Origin: Bacteroidota bacterium
GTDB lineage: Bacteria; Bacteroidota; Bacteroidia; AKYH767-A; 2013-40CM-41-45
DNA: 64,000 nt
Direction: 5' to 3'
Assembly: GCA_004295015.1 (NCBI GenBank)
Contig: SHNE01000056.1
Span: 1 to 64,000 of the forward strand
Both the position numbers and the translations under genes were made by a program. Every line of letters starts with the position of its first letter. Within the stretch, counting starts at the first letter, position 1. Below are positions 17,101 through 26,145 of this stretch, one piece after another. The notes under the pieces are model-generated. The model made no database searches, had not been told where the DNA came from, and saw nothing but the letters and a program-made list of their open reading frames with translations.

Positions 17101-20100
17101 TTCCACCTGATGCAGCACTATACCAATATATATTTCCTGAACCTGTTGCACTCAGACTGACAGTGCCTGAACCGCACCTGGAGGCATTCGACGAAGATGG
17201 TACAGCAGGTACAGGATCAATAATTGCCTGAATTGCTTTCCTGCTTGCACTCACACAACCGTTGTTGGCTTCAACATAATAGGTAGTACTTATACTGATT
17301 GAAGGTGTCGTATAAACAGTTCCGGTTCCCAGACTTGATCCACCGGTAGCGTCAGCAAACCAGGAAAGTGTTCCTGCACCGGAGGCTGTTAAGGTTACCG
17401 TGCCTGTTCCACATCTGCTCACATCAGAACCTGTAGGAACAGGTGAATTGGCACTTATAATTGCCTGCACAGCCACACGCGAACTCAGACATGTATTGCC
17501 CGTTTCAACATAATAAGTAGTGGTTGAACTAATGGAAGGAGTGGTATATGAAGATCCGGTGGATAATAAGGTACCACCACTTGAAGCACTGTACCAGAAA
17601 ATTGTTTCTGATGAAGTAGCATTTAAAGTGACAGTACCTGTTCCACAACGAGAACCATCCTGTATTACAGGTGCGGCAGGTACCGAATTAATAATTGCCT
17701 GAACCGCTATCCTTGAACTCCGGCAATTGGCATTGCCTGCTTCTACATAATAGGTAGTAGTGCTACTTATTGATGGTGTTGTATAGGTGCTTCCGGTAAA
17801 TAATAATGTACCACCCGAGGCGGCACTATACCAGTATACCTGCTCCGATGAATTTGCCGTAAGATTTACAGAACCCGGTCCGCAACGGGAGTTATCACTC
17901 GTAGAAGGTGCAGCAGGCGCTGGGTCAATTACTACATTAACCTGAGTACGTGAACTCCTGCACTGATCACCTGCTTCAATATAATATGAAGTTGAGGAAG
18001 CAATTACCGGTGTTGTGAATACTGTACCGGTGTACAATAAATTTCCACCACTTGCAGCGTCATACCAATAAACCTGTCCCGTTGAAGTAGCCTGTAGCGT
18101 AAAACTTCTTGCAACACAATCATTCGCCCCGCTCGCTGTTGGTGCTGCGAGTATTGGTTCCACCAATGCAATTACTCTGGTACGCACACTGGCGCAGCCT
18201 GAATTGGCTTCTACATAGAATGTATCTGATTGGGATATACTTGGCGTGGTAAAACTAGGTCCACTACCTATAGAACTTCCACCCACATATGAATTGTACC
18301 AGAACATCGGATTGGCTGCTGTAGCGGATAAGACAACAACACCGGTTCCACATCTGAAATTATCCTGAGCAACAGGAGATGGTGTGGTGTTTATAGTCAC
18401 ATGTACCTCCACACGTGGGCTTGGACAAACTGACCCGGCTTCAACATAGAAAACGGAATCATTATAAATTACATTGGTAACGAATGTTGAACCCGTATTC
18501 AACAAGGCACCGTTTACAGGACTGTTATACCAATAAACTGTTGCAGTATCAGTCGCGGTTAATGTGACCGTTCCCGGTCCACAACGAGTAACATCGCTTG
18601 TCACAGGCGCCGAAGTTGGAGTCAATATTGTTGCTGTGGCAGGCACAGGATTACTTGGACAGATTGTACTACTACGGCTATAAAAAGTTGTAGTGGTATT
18701 CAAGGCCGGAGTGGTAAAGGAAGTTCCGTTTCCAAGAAGATTACCAGCGGGTGCATCATACCAGAAGATAGAATCTGTAGATGTAGCAGTCAGCGTAACA
18801 ACTCCATCACCACACCTTGAGGCTGAAGTGGTCACCGGATCAGGCCCCTGGGTTACGACCGTTACGGTAACAGGATCAGAAATAACTGAACAACCTTGAT
18901 AGGTAACAGCTACCGTATATGAACCTCCTAAATCAGCCGTGTAAGAAGAAGTTGAGCCACCGGAAACATTTGAACCGTTTCGTTTCCATTGATAGGAGTA
19001 TCCCGGATTATTTGTCGCAGAAAGCAATACACTTCCACCCGTACAAAAAGTTGTATTTCCTGTTACGGAAACCGGTGTTGCCAATAAAGGACTATATGCT
19101 CTTCCGGGTGAACCACCAATACAACCGGCAAACCAGTTACTGCCACTATTTAAATTCCCGGTAGGGCTTAACAATTCGAGAGTATAACCTCCGCCATCCG
19201 GTGATGTAGGCCATGGAGCCTGGTCCTGATAGGTAAATGACAAATATAAATTATCCTGATAATCGTAAATTCGTACCTGCTCTCCTCCATTGCTCAGGTG
19301 GAATCCTAGGGGCCCCATTCTGTTGTTAACGTTCGGAAATTGCGCTCTGAACTTTGCTGTATCTTCTACCAGCACCAAATAAGCACCGGAAGCTAAGGTG
19401 GTCCCTGTAGGAAACTGAAATATGTGATTATCTTCTTCATCTTTGAATTTCCAACCGGAAATATCCAGGGTCTGAGTACCGTAGTTATAAAGTTCAATCC
19501 AGTCATGTGCATTAGTAGCACTGTCTGAATTATAATTAATTTCACTTACAGTAAGTTTTGCAGTAGCAGGTGATCCAGTGAAGTAACAGGTGATGACATC
19601 ATTTGCAGTAAAATTATAAGTGACTGACTGGTTATAATTATTGGAGGAAATAACCACATTGGATCTCCACCGATCAAATGTATAACCCGGATTTGGTATG
19701 GCTGTGATGGTAACAGGATTGCCATTATAATATACACCACTCCAAGGATAGCTTGTAGGGGTTATAGTACTTATTTCAATTCTGCCAGAACCGGCCGGTG
19801 AAGTCTGAAGTGTTAAAGTTACCTTGCTTGTAAGACCAAATCCGGAACGGATATAATCCCTCATTATCGTTGGTCTTGCATTCACAAATGTCATTAAACT
19901 ATTTATGTTTGATTGCCAGGTGGAAGTATTACTCCCCCACTTCGCAAAGTGCCCAACCATATCAGAAGCCATGGAATCCTGAAACTGATGAACGACATTA
20001 TCTACATTCGAAGGAAGGTATATGGTATTAATTAAATCAGCATATCGGTTAATGAAATACCTCTTAAATGTAGGATTGCCTAGTATGGCATCGAACATTT

Positions 20101-22354
20101 CAGAGGAGTGACTAAACTCAATCGGGTTTCTGGCTAACTCAAGTCGGTTGTCGTTTACACTGCCTTTAAGCCCAAAACCATAATCAGTGTCATACAATAA
20201 GTAACGCCATTTTGAGCCCGGAGCATTGGGTCTCCACATCTTAATGTTATTGGTCCACTCACCTATCCAGTCACCATTATTATAATAGGTCTCTGCAATA
20301 AAATAATCTGCGTAATTTTTAATATCCAGAACAGAGTTCATATAATCATAGTACTGTTGCGTGGATGCATTCTGCGTAGTTGCATAATTATACATTGACC
20401 AAAAAGTTCCATCCGATCCATTCTCTACTCTTACAGATGAACCACTTTCCCTGAGATAATCAAATTGACTTTTACTTAAACCATAGTTCAATTGAATCCA
20501 GTTCTCATCATGCTTCTCATGAATTGTATAAACGCCCCAGAACTCTCCGTTTAAAAACATCACAGCAGGCTCTGCTGCGAGGTATCCGCAATAAGTATTC
20601 TTCATGATACGTTCCATCAGTGCATCACGAAAGTGTGTTACGTTCCAGTCTGTCCCGGAATTTCTTAAAATAATATTATCATACTTGGAGATGAATGGCT
20701 TATCAGAAATTAAGGGATAGTTTATCTCACTCGTTCCGTATCTGTCGCTCAGTTTTATTTCAAAACTCTTCTGAGGTTTTGCGCGTGAATAATTTCCGAA
20801 TATTTCAATTTCGCTATCAAACCTTAACACTCTGTTTTTACTTTTATCGAAAAATTCAACTGTGGCAGGTTTTGACCAGGGCTGCCAGAAGTTGGCGCCG
20901 AAATAGGGTGATGCAGCTTCTGCATTCGGTCCCAAGACGTAAATTCCGGTGTTGTAGTCCCACAAATTGAGTGAATCGGTACTGATACTGAAAATGGGGA
21001 GATCCACATCTTCATCAATAAAATATGTATTAGTAACGGTTGCGCTTGGTAAATATCCTGAAGCGAATACCCGGGCTCGAAGGTTTTTTGTACTTGAAAC
21101 AGTAATTGCACCGGAGTATAGGGTGGAACCTGATGTTGGCTCGTTACCATTAGTTGAATAGCGAATCACACCTCCGGGAGTACTTGAACTCAGGGTTATT
21201 GTCCGCGGTGATGAATAATATCCCCCTGAAATAGAAAACACCGGAGCAGAGGCATAGCCTGTATAGCAGGTAGATGAATTATTAGAGCTTGCAGGTGTAG
21301 GCGTAGAGAAATAGCACCAGGAAGAATTTCCATCCGGCTTACGGCCAAAAGAATGGTCCGCATCCATAGAAGTATAAGTCTTCTGATCGATAATTGTTCC
21401 TCCTGAATTTCTGAGGTAAACCGTTTCACCGGATCTGCTCAGCTTAAACTTTGCATTATAATAATCGACGGCAGGTGCCCGAAACCAGGAAGGCGGATTT
21501 GAAAAAGTCAAGCCACTGCTTCTCATCCCAAAAAATAAATAAGGAATTGAAGACATATCTGATGAACTTGCCGTATTGTTATGTGTTTCTACTGAAAGGA
21601 CATTCGTGCCTTGTCGCAGAATAGATTTAAGAAAAACAGGATCGACGTAGAACGAATCCGCTTGTCCACCCTGATACATCATGGCTTCATGTGAGCCGGG
21701 AGCAAAATCATTCCACTTAGGTCTTGTTCCTGCAATGCCGAGATTGGCACGGGCTATTTCTACTCCATTCAGGTAGGCAACGAAGCCATCATCATAATCC
21801 ATGAAGAAAATTCCCTTCAAAATTTGTGATGTATCAGGAATGGTAAAACTCTTTCGCATGAAGACAGAAGTAGTTACAGAAATTGTTGTACCATCATCAC
21901 CATCACCAAAACCTATACCGCCATTACCTGATGACCAGGATCCATCACTGAAAGAATTGTTTCTCCAGTTGGTGTCTATTGAAGCACTACCAATAGCATA
22001 CTTCCAACTGCTCAGGGCATTTACAGCCATTTCCCAATGGTTTATCAGAACAGTATTGTTGGAGTCGGATGCAAAAATTAACATCCGTTGTCCTGAACCT
22101 AATGTATAAGAAGGGAATGTAAACTGATAAGGTTTGCTGTTGTCATCTGTTAAACCGTAACCGCTTAAGTTAACTGAAGAACCACCTGCATTATACAGTT
22201 CTATCCAATCATCATATTTCCCATTCGAGTTCTGAACCAGGCTGACGTTAGAGGGGCAGATTTCATTGATCAGAACCTGTGCGTTGGAACTGATCGAGAA
22301 AATCCAAATAAATAATAATCCTAAGAATAGGACTTTTTGTGTAAATGTTCTCAT
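14150..22354 (-). CDS. Giant secreted lamin-tail / CotH-kinase / Ig-repeat protein, T9SS-sorted
   Basis: A 2734-residue surface protein. Residues 1-25 are a signal peptide; about 26-100 a lamin-tail domain (LINEICPSNVS then DDWIELYN); about 370-445 a chitobiase-C-terminal-like domain; about 450-835 a CotH-kinase domain. The CotH domain has ILRNSGTDWNVTHFRDALME and YLLYDTDYGFGL with acidic residues in the expected places. Next are a beta-grasp-like segment with GYTFDRWR (about 838-925), a second lamin-tail domain (about 930-1045) and an Ig/PKD-like domain. Then come 18 tandem Ig-like repeats (about 1170-2575), a PKD-like domain and a T9SS tail (IYPNPTHEKLNL, GVYLLHV). CotH proteins phosphorylate proteins in Bacillus spores, but the target here is unknown. 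It is likely a long adhesin or scaffold with an N-terminal functional head. Confidence 0.85.
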   Translation of the reverse strand: MRTFTQKVLFLGLLFIWIFSISSNAQVLINEICPSNVSLVQNSNGKYDDWIELYNAGGSSVNLSGYGLTDDNSKPYQFTFPSYTLGSGQRMLIFASDSNNTVLINHWEMAVNALSSWKYAIGSASIDTNWRNNSFSDGSWSSGNGGIGFGDGDDGTTISVTTSVFMRKSFTIPDTSQILKGIFFMDYDDGFVAYLNGVEIARANLGIAGTRPKWNDFAPGSHEAMMYQGGQADSFYVDPVFLKSILRQGTNVLSVETHNNTASSSDMSSIPYLFFGMRSSGLTFSNPPSWFRAPAVDYYNAKFKLSRSGETVYLRNSGGTIIDQKTYTSMDADHSFGRKPDGNSSWCYFSTPTPASSNNSSTCYTGYASAPVFSISGGYYSSPRTITLSSSTPGGVIRYSTNGNEPTSGSTLYSGAITVSSTKNLRARVFASGYLPSATVTNTYFIDEDVDLPIFSISTDSLNLWDYNTGIYVLGPNAEAASPYFGANFWQPWSKPATVEFFDKSKNRVLRFDSEIEIFGNYSRAKPQKSFEIKLSDRYGTSEINYPLISDKPFISKYDNIILRNSGTDWNVTHFRDALMERIMKNTYCGYLAAEPAVMFLNGEFWGVYTIHEKHDENWIQLNYGLSKSQFDYLRESGSSVRVENGSDGTFWSMYNYATTQNASTQQYYDYMNSVLDIKNYADYFIAETYYNNGDWIGEWTNNIKMWRPNAPGSKWRYLLYDTDYGFGLKGSVNDNRLELARNPIEFSHSSEMFDAILGNPTFKRYFINRYADLINTIYLPSNVDNVVHQFQDSMASDMVGHFAKWGSNTSTWQSNINSLMTFVNARPTIMRDYIRSGFGLTSKVTLTLQTSPAGSGRIEISTITPTSYPWSGVYYNGNPVTITAIPNPGYTFDRWRSNVVISSNNYNQSVTYNFTANDVITCYFTGSPATAKLTVSEINYNSDSATNAHDWIELYNYGTQTLDISGWKFKDEEDNHIFQFPTGTTLASGAYLVLVEDTAKFRAQFPNVNNRMGPLGFHLSNGGEQVRIYDYQDNLYLSFTYQDQAPWPTSPDGGGYTLELLSPTGNLNSGSNWFAGCIGGSPGRAYSPLLATPVSVTGNTTFCTGGSVLLSATNNPGYSYQWKRNGSNVSGGSTSSYTADLGGSYTVAVTYQGCSVISDPVTVTVVTQGPDPVTTSASRCGDGVVTLTATSTDSIFWYDAPAGNLLGNGTSFTTPALNTTTTFYSRSSTICPSNPVPATATILTPTSAPVTSDVTRCGPGTVTLTATDTATVYWYNSPVNGALLNTGSTFVTNVIYNDSVFYVEAGSVCPSPRVEVHVTINTTPSPVAQDNFRCGTGVVVLSATAANPMFWYNSYVGGSSIGSGPSFTTPSISQSDTFYVEANSGCASVRTRVIALVEPILAAPTASGANDCVARSFTLQATSTGQVYWYDAASGGNLLYTGTVFTTPVIASSTSYYIEAGDQCRSSRTQVNVVIDPAPAAPSTSDNSRCGPGSVNLTANSSEQVYWYSAASGGTLLFTGSTYTTPSISSTTTYYVEAGNANCRSSRIAVQAIINSVPAAPVIQDGSRCGTGTVTLNATSSETIFWYSASSGGTLLSTGSSYTTPSISSTTTYYVETGNTCLSSRVAVQAIISANSPVPTGSDVSRCGTGTVTLTASGAGTLSWFADATGGSSLGTGTVYTTPSISISTTYYVEANNGCVSASRKAIQAIIDPVPAVPSSSNASRCGSGTVSLSATGSGNIYWYSAASGGTLLFTGNPFTTPSISNTTTYYVETGNVCRSNRISVQAIINPIPAPPSTIDVTRCGSGSVTLTASAPTPISWFSQSSGGIAFTTGTSYTTPVLTSTTTYYIETGTSCISNRIPVRAIIGVEPAAPSASNSSRCGTGTLVLTASSPEQIYWFANASGGTALSTGSSFTTPIISNTTTYYAEAGNNCRSLTRTAVQAIILSGPAAPTASNVSRCGQGSVTLNASSTEQVYWYDSASGANLLFTGPSFTTPSITSTTTYYVEAGNTCRSNRISVQAIINSIPAAPSASNVSRCGPGVVTLTATAGSSIAWYSVASGGTAIGTGTSYTTPSLASTTTYYVETGTTCISPRVPVQAIISSLPATPVLSGGSRCGSGSVVLTGSSSTRINWYSVASGGTLLDTGATFNTPSISSTTTFYADAGQGCNSARVPVTATITSLPAVPVTADSSRCGAGTVTLAASSPEQIYWYTVSSGGSSVATGTTYTTPSISVNTTYYVETGNDCRSLRVAVNALITPPTASPVASDVSRCGSGVVTLTAISSQTIRWYEHSTGGPVLFVGASFTTPSLSSDENYYAEAGDICPSIRTRVKAIITSQPAAPTLTDGERCGPGSVTLTGVSSNQINWYDQPSGGTLLGTGPTFNTPVISSNTVFYADAGLGCNSNRVPVSAEILAMPSAPSVTPDSVCGSGQLTLNAVSSDSIYWFDAAIGGSQVGTGATFTTPNISTSTTYFVEVGDICRSIRRAVTAVVIPTSQFLVIENGFACGTGSVSLTATSNDIVRWYDAAGAGVLLDSGNIFVTPVIDTITTYYAIAGDRCPSPAVPVTATIHPELFVNIGPDTVIIQSGQSVMLDPGAGFYTYLWSNSDTTRTLLVNTSGSYSVIVSDSNGCTGSDIVVVMVSVAIDESIKLTSFKIYPNPTHEKLNLEWSAATSSKATIQVFTSDGRQIIFRDLRAVSGAYTDFIDVRNFAAGVYLLHVRDEKSSWTSRFVVE
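14630..18847 (-). repeat. 18 tandem Ig-like repeats, about 234 bases each
   Basis: The region encodes 18 copies of a ~78-residue unit with consensus SRCGxGxVTLTA-x(n)-WY-x(n)-GG-x-L-x-TG-x-x-[FY]-TTP-x-[IL]-S-x-TTTYYVE-x-G-x-x-C-x-S-x-R. The total, 4218 bases, equals 18 units of 234. Each copy has two cysteines (in RCG and near the end), suggesting one disulfide per unit. Copy 4 from the N-terminus is divergent (NDCVARSFTL in place of RCGxG), and copies 17 and 18 are also less regular. The units resemble Ig-like domains found with CHU_C tails. Confidence 0.85.
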
Positions 22355-22658
22355 CCAAATGATTAGAAAAAATTAAAGCTGATAGGTATTGTCTCTTCGT
22401 GTATGTAAAAGTATAAAAGAAGCTTCATTTAGCCTCCAAAATTTGACGAATGAACACTTGGGCGTGGTGAACGAAAATCGGTCAAATAGCCCTAAAACCC
22501 TTATGAACAAAGGGATAGCGAACAGCTTCAATATTTATCAAACGCAAATTGTTTACAACTTCTCTCTCAAGAGGCTGATTTAGTGCTACCGTTTACCGAT
22601 TACTGAGCCCTGAAAGCCAATCCTGAAGCGGTTTTCAGGCCTTGCATGAAATTCCCGC
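22355..22658. other. Intergenic region upstream of the giant gene
   Basis: About 300 bases between two leftward genes. A weak -7-like TACTTTTA is visible on the minus strand at 22406-22413, but the -33 spacing is poor. No gene, RNA or strong terminator was recognised. Confidence 0.45.
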
Positions 22659-24596
22659 TTAATAGTTTCCTCCGATTTGTCTGGAATTTAATTCCTGATG
22701 ATTTTCAAAAACCGGAAGACGGGAAGGCCTAAACGTTGTGTTGACGGTATCTGTGAGGGTTTTAAGAAAAAGGACTAATTGATTTTTTTCTGACTCAGTG
22801 AGACCGAGAGAATCGGTGATCATCGTTTGATTTGGTGTTTCAAGTCCGATGCCCTGACCTCCGCCTCTGTCATAAAATTCAATCACTTCTTCCAATGTAC
22901 GGAAAACACCATTGTGCATGTAGGGTGCAGTTAGTTCAACATTTCGTAAGCCGGGTGTTTTAAATGCACCGCGATAGATATCCATAGGAACAATAGCTTC
23001 ACGTCCGGGGTCTTTATCCTTTACAGGATGATCAATATCAGCATTACCCGGAACTCCGATAACTTCCATTTCAGTTTCAACATATTCAGGTGGCACAGTT
23101 CCATTGAAGAGCGGGGTGAAATGACAGGAAGCACAATTCGCTTTTCCAACGTAGAGATTAAACCCTTTCTTTTCATCTTCCGTCAGCAGATCCGCATGCC
23201 CGCGAATAGTTTTATCAAATCTGGAATTCAAGGCAACAAGGGATCGCTCATACTCTGCAATTGCCATCAAAATAGATCGGCCTGTTAACAAAGTATCCTG
23301 CGTATTCTGAAATGCTTCCTTGAACAATTTAGTGTACTCGGAAGATTCCCGAAGTTTCAATGCAACGGCAGCAAAATCCGCATGCATTTCATCAGGATTA
23401 TTAAGCACTTCACTTGCCTGATTCTCGAAAGAAAAAGAACGTCCGTCATGAAATAATTTTTTCTGCAAGACAGCATTAAGCAAACCGGGAGCATTTCTCT
23501 CGAGCATGCTGTGCTTTTCGAAAGACCGGCTCACAGCTAAACCATCAGTAAAAGCCAAATCCGGATTGTGACAGGAGGCACAAGCCCGTTCATTATTTGA
23601 TGACAGGGCCGGATCGAAAAACAATGTCCTTCCAAGATCAACAACTTCTTTTTGACTGCTCACCTTCTTACCCGGGACGAAGAAATAAGTATTGAATGAT
23701 CCCGGGTCAAAGATGGACCTGGCTTCAAGATTAACAGCCGTCGTATTAAAAAAATTTCCCGGTACAAGAAAATGCCGAACCTTACCTAATACCTCAGAAG
23801 CAGGAATGTAATACCCGGAATAGAGAGTAAAAAAATCAGGTTGATCTTTTACTGACTCTTCTTTCAGGACACGTTTTAACTCATCGAAGACAGGATAGAA
23901 TTCACGTTGCAAAGACTCCACCCACATGCTGTCTGATATATACATTTCAGAAAGTAGCTCCTGCAGCGAAGCGGTGTAAGCAAGTGCTTCATTAAAGGCG
24001 TTTTTACAGTGAGGCGTTTCGATATTGGTAAGCCCAACCATAAAAGTCCTGATTAATCCCAGTTGAGAGGCTTCAAAAATTTCCCGCACAGGAAACTCGA
24101 CAGTCTCCAGCATCTCAGGCCATTTTTTAATTAACTTAAGAATATAATCAATCTCTGCTTTGATTTGAACGGCTCCTTCGTTGGAAGAGTCAGTAAAAAT
24201 TAATCGTTCAAGAACCTGAAAGCCGTGTGGTTCATACATGATGGAGACTTCATCATCTTCTTCGGGGTAAGGCAAGTCAGGAAGGTTTATTGCAAAAGCA
24301 TCACCAGGAAAAAAATGAATGATAAATGTTTCTACCTCTTTATACTTATTGCGCGACGATATAAACAACCTGCGCAACTTTTCTCTATCCTTGAAACTTT
24401 TCTTTGAACCTGCTGTTTGCTCAAGCTCATTCATTATCCTGATGAGCGCCTGAGATTTTTCGATCAAATTTATTCTGAAATGCTGTTCAGGACTATGCTT
24501 TTCAGAAACAGATAGTGTGGAGGATGTAAAAGCAAATAGCACGATAGCAATCAAAGGGAAAAGGTATACAGCTTTGCGAAAGTATCCGGGAGTCAT
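22659..24596 (-). CDS. Di-heme cytochrome c peroxidase (MauG family) with helical N-terminal domain
   Basis: A 645-residue exported protein. Residues 1-30 are a signal segment. Residues about 35-260 form an all-helical domain with ...GFQVLERLIF that looks imelysin- or EfeO-like; this part is an inference. Residues about 300-620 are a di-heme cytochrome c peroxidase: heme motifs CASCHNPDLAF (about 337) and CASCHFTPLF (about 486), plus NAPGLLNAVLQKKLFHDGR and TPGLRNVELTAPYMHNG characteristic of the family. It reduces hydrogen peroxide, or in MauG relatives carries out oxidative chemistry, in the periplasm. It follows the DUF58 gene by 67 bases on the same strand. The N-terminal domain is absent from classic CcpA enzymes. 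Confidence 0.88.
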   Translation of the reverse strand: MTPGYFRKAVYLFPLIAIVLFAFTSSTLSVSEKHSPEQHFRINLIEKSQALIRIMNELEQTAGSKKSFKDREKLRRLFISSRNKYKEVETFIIHFFPGDAFAINLPDLPYPEEDDEVSIMYEPHGFQVLERLIFTDSSNEGAVQIKAEIDYILKLIKKWPEMLETVEFPVREIFEASQLGLIRTFMVGLTNIETPHCKNAFNEALAYTASLQELLSEMYISDSMWVESLQREFYPVFDELKRVLKEESVKDQPDFFTLYSGYYIPASEVLGKVRHFLVPGNFFNTTAVNLEARSIFDPGSFNTYFFVPGKKVSSQKEVVDLGRTLFFDPALSSNNERACASCHNPDLAFTDGLAVSRSFEKHSMLERNAPGLLNAVLQKKLFHDGRSFSFENQASEVLNNPDEMHADFAAVALKLRESSEYTKLFKEAFQNTQDTLLTGRSILMAIAEYERSLVALNSRFDKTIRGHADLLTEDEKKGFNLYVGKANCASCHFTPLFNGTVPPEYVETEMEVIGVPGNADIDHPVKDKDPGREAIVPMDIYRGAFKTPGLRNVELTAPYMHNGVFRTLEEVIEFYDRGGGQGIGLETPNQTMITDSLGLTESEKNQLVLFLKTLTDTVNTTFRPSRLPVFENHQELNSRQIGGNY

Positions 24597-24663
24597 TTTA
24601 ACAGATATTTTTTTTCACTGAATCCGGTTTGCAAGAATGGTTATGTAGAAAAAACTTCAAGGC

Positions 24664-25587
24664 CTAATGCATTTTTTCCCGCTTCAATAAGAATGGAAGA
24701 AGTACATGTTGATAGCCTTCGTGAATATCAGCCTCAACAAAATCAATTCGGAACTGAGCGCAACGCAATTTTAATTCCTTTTTATAATCAGCCATAGCCT
24801 TTATATAAGTCTCCTTTATTTCGTTCGAGTGAACTTTTACCTCTTCCCCTGATTCAACATCAATAAAGAGATATGGACGATTGTCGAATCGAAATTCCTC
24901 TTCCCTGCTTTTATCAATGACATGAAAAAGAATTACCTCATGTTTATTGTGCTTGAGGTGTTGAAGCGCGGCAAACAATTCATCCGGGTTTTCGGCACTT
25001 TCCATCATGTCACTAAAAATAATAACCAGTGATCGCTTGTGAATGGTTTCAGCAATCTGGTGCAAAGCTGCTGCGGCAGATGTCATTTTCCCGGTCTGTA
25101 AAGCAGGTCCGGAAATCAACTTTTCCAACTCGGCAAACATCATCTTATGGTGTACAGGATTGGAGCGTGCACTTGTATTTAATTCAACATGATCAGAAAA
25201 AATACTCAGTCCTACCGCATCTCTTTGTACTTTCAAAAGATGTGTAAGAGCAGCAGCACAATGAACAGCAAAATTAATTTTATTCAGAACGCCTTTTTTG
25301 CTTTCATCAGGAAAATGCATGGAAGAAGAATTATCAATGATCAGTTGACAACGAAGATTTGTCTCTTCCTCATATCTTTTCACAAAGACTTTATTAGAGC
25401 GGCCAAAAAGTTTCCAGTCGATATGTTTTGTGGATTCACCTGTATTATAAAGTCTGTGTTCTGCAAACTCCACTGAAAATCCGTGGAAGGGGCTTTTATG
25501 CAAACCGGTGATAAAACCTTCAACCACTTGTCTGGCCAAAAGTTCCAGGTGACTAAATTGACGTATGTCTGCTTGATTTATTGGCAT
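24664..25587 (-). CDS. DUF58 domain protein (von Willebrand A-like)
   Basis: A 307-residue cytoplasmic protein matching DUF58. The signature is HSPFHGFSVEFAEHRLYNTG-like, here beginning KSPFHGFSVEFAEHRLYN, followed by IDWKLFGRSNKVFVKRYEEE. Residues about 85-290 form a vWA-like fold with the metal-site motif LIIDNSSSMHF (D-x-S-x-S). Such proteins usually pair with MoxR AAA+ ATPases as chaperones for assembling complexes or cofactors; no MoxR gene is in the window. The -7 box TATCTTTG at 25607-25614 supports the chosen start. It may be co-transcribed with the peroxidase, 67 bases downstream, but that link is only positional. Confidence 0.85.
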   Translation of the reverse strand: MPINQADIRQFSHLELLARQVVEGFITGLHKSPFHGFSVEFAEHRLYNTGESTKHIDWKLFGRSNKVFVKRYEEETNLRCQLIIDNSSSMHFPDESKKGVLNKINFAVHCAAALTHLLKVQRDAVGLSIFSDHVELNTSARSNPVHHKMMFAELEKLISGPALQTGKMTSAAAALHQIAETIHKRSLVIIFSDMMESAENPDELFAALQHLKHNKHEVILFHVIDKSREEEFRFDNRPYLFIDVESGEEVKVHSNEIKETYIKAMADYKKELKLRCAQFRIDFVEADIHEGYQHVLLPFLLKREKMH

Positions 25588-25606
25588 TCCAAAAATAAAT
25601 TGAATT

Positions 25607-25614
25607 CAAAGATA
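25607..25614 (-). promoter_or_regulatory. -7 box of the DUF58 gene
   Basis: TATCTTTG on the minus strand matches TAnnTTTG perfectly and ends 20 bases before the ATG at 25587. No -33 TTG lies at the ideal distance. Confidence 0.45.
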
Positions 25615-25686
25615 CGAAATATTGGCAGCCGGCATTCCTTGAAAAACAAGAGCTGTGTCAGCAAGGTTAAAAACAAGGCACAAAAA

Positions 25687-25709
25687 AACCGGATGCATAA
25701 CACCCGGTT
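25687..25709 (-). terminator. Terminator of trxA
   Basis: AACCGG and CCGGTT flank an 11-base loop; on the minus strand the stem is followed by TTTTTG. It lies 18 bases past the trxA stop codon. Confidence 0.65.
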
Positions 25710-25727
25710 CTGATTCCTTCGATTAAA

Positions 25728-26048
25728 TTAAGACATCTGAGCATTAAGTTTATTCGCAAGAATAGACTTAGGCACTGCCCCTACCTGCTTATCTACTACT
25801 TCTCCATTTTTAAAAATCAGAAGTGTAGGAATATTGCGGATACCAAAATTGGTCGAGATGTTCGGGTTATTGTCCACGTTAACTTTGCCGACCACTGCTT
25901 TACCGTCATAATCTTTAGCAAGCTCTTCTACAATTGGCCCAACCATTCTGCATGGTCCGCACCATTCTGCCCAGAAATCAACCAATACGGGTTTATCTGA
26001 TTTTAATACTAGTTCTTCGAAATTTGCGTCTGTTAATTCAATTGCCAT
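25728..26048 (-). CDS. trxA: Thioredoxin
   Basis: A 106-residue classic thioredoxin, full length. It has the active site WAEWCGPCRM (W-C-G-P-C, about residues 28-33), the buried aspartate in KPVLVDFWAEW, and the cis-proline in GIRNIPTLLIF. It reduces protein disulfides in the cytoplasm using electrons from thioredoxin reductase. It lies between dnaE and the DUF58 gene as a single unit with its own terminator. A 15-base palindrome lies 41 bases upstream (26090-26104). Confidence 0.97.
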   Translation of the reverse strand: MAIELTDANFEELVLKSDKPVLVDFWAEWCGPCRMVGPIVEELAKDYDGKAVVGKVNVDNNPNISTNFGIRNIPTLLIFKNGEVVDKQVGAVPKSILANKLNAQMS

Positions 26049-26089
26049 GTTTTTTGATTATAATAATTAGTAAAATTAAAATTAGTGAG

Positions 26090-26104
26090 CTTGCTTTAAG
26101 CAAG
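26090..26104. promoter_or_regulatory. Palindrome upstream of trxA
   Basis: CTTGCTTTAAGCAAG has perfect seven-base arms around one base. It sits 41 bases before the trxA start codon, a plausible operator position, or could be a small 5'-leader hairpin. Confidence 0.35.
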
Positions 26105-26145
26105 AACCGACCCAAAGCGTAATATCTGACATTTTTTCAGTTTGA

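Noticed and set aside
14630-18847. CRISPR array
   Set aside because: The periodicity is 234 bases and coding; no short direct repeats with unique spacers exist anywhere in the window.
18693-18899. Many 60-80 codon plus-strand frames across the giant gene
   Set aside because: Periodic shadows of the 234-base repeats.
22406-22413. Promoter of the giant gene (TACTTTTA)
   Set aside because: The nearest TTG lies 23 bases away, outside the spacing seen in the other promoters; left as weak.
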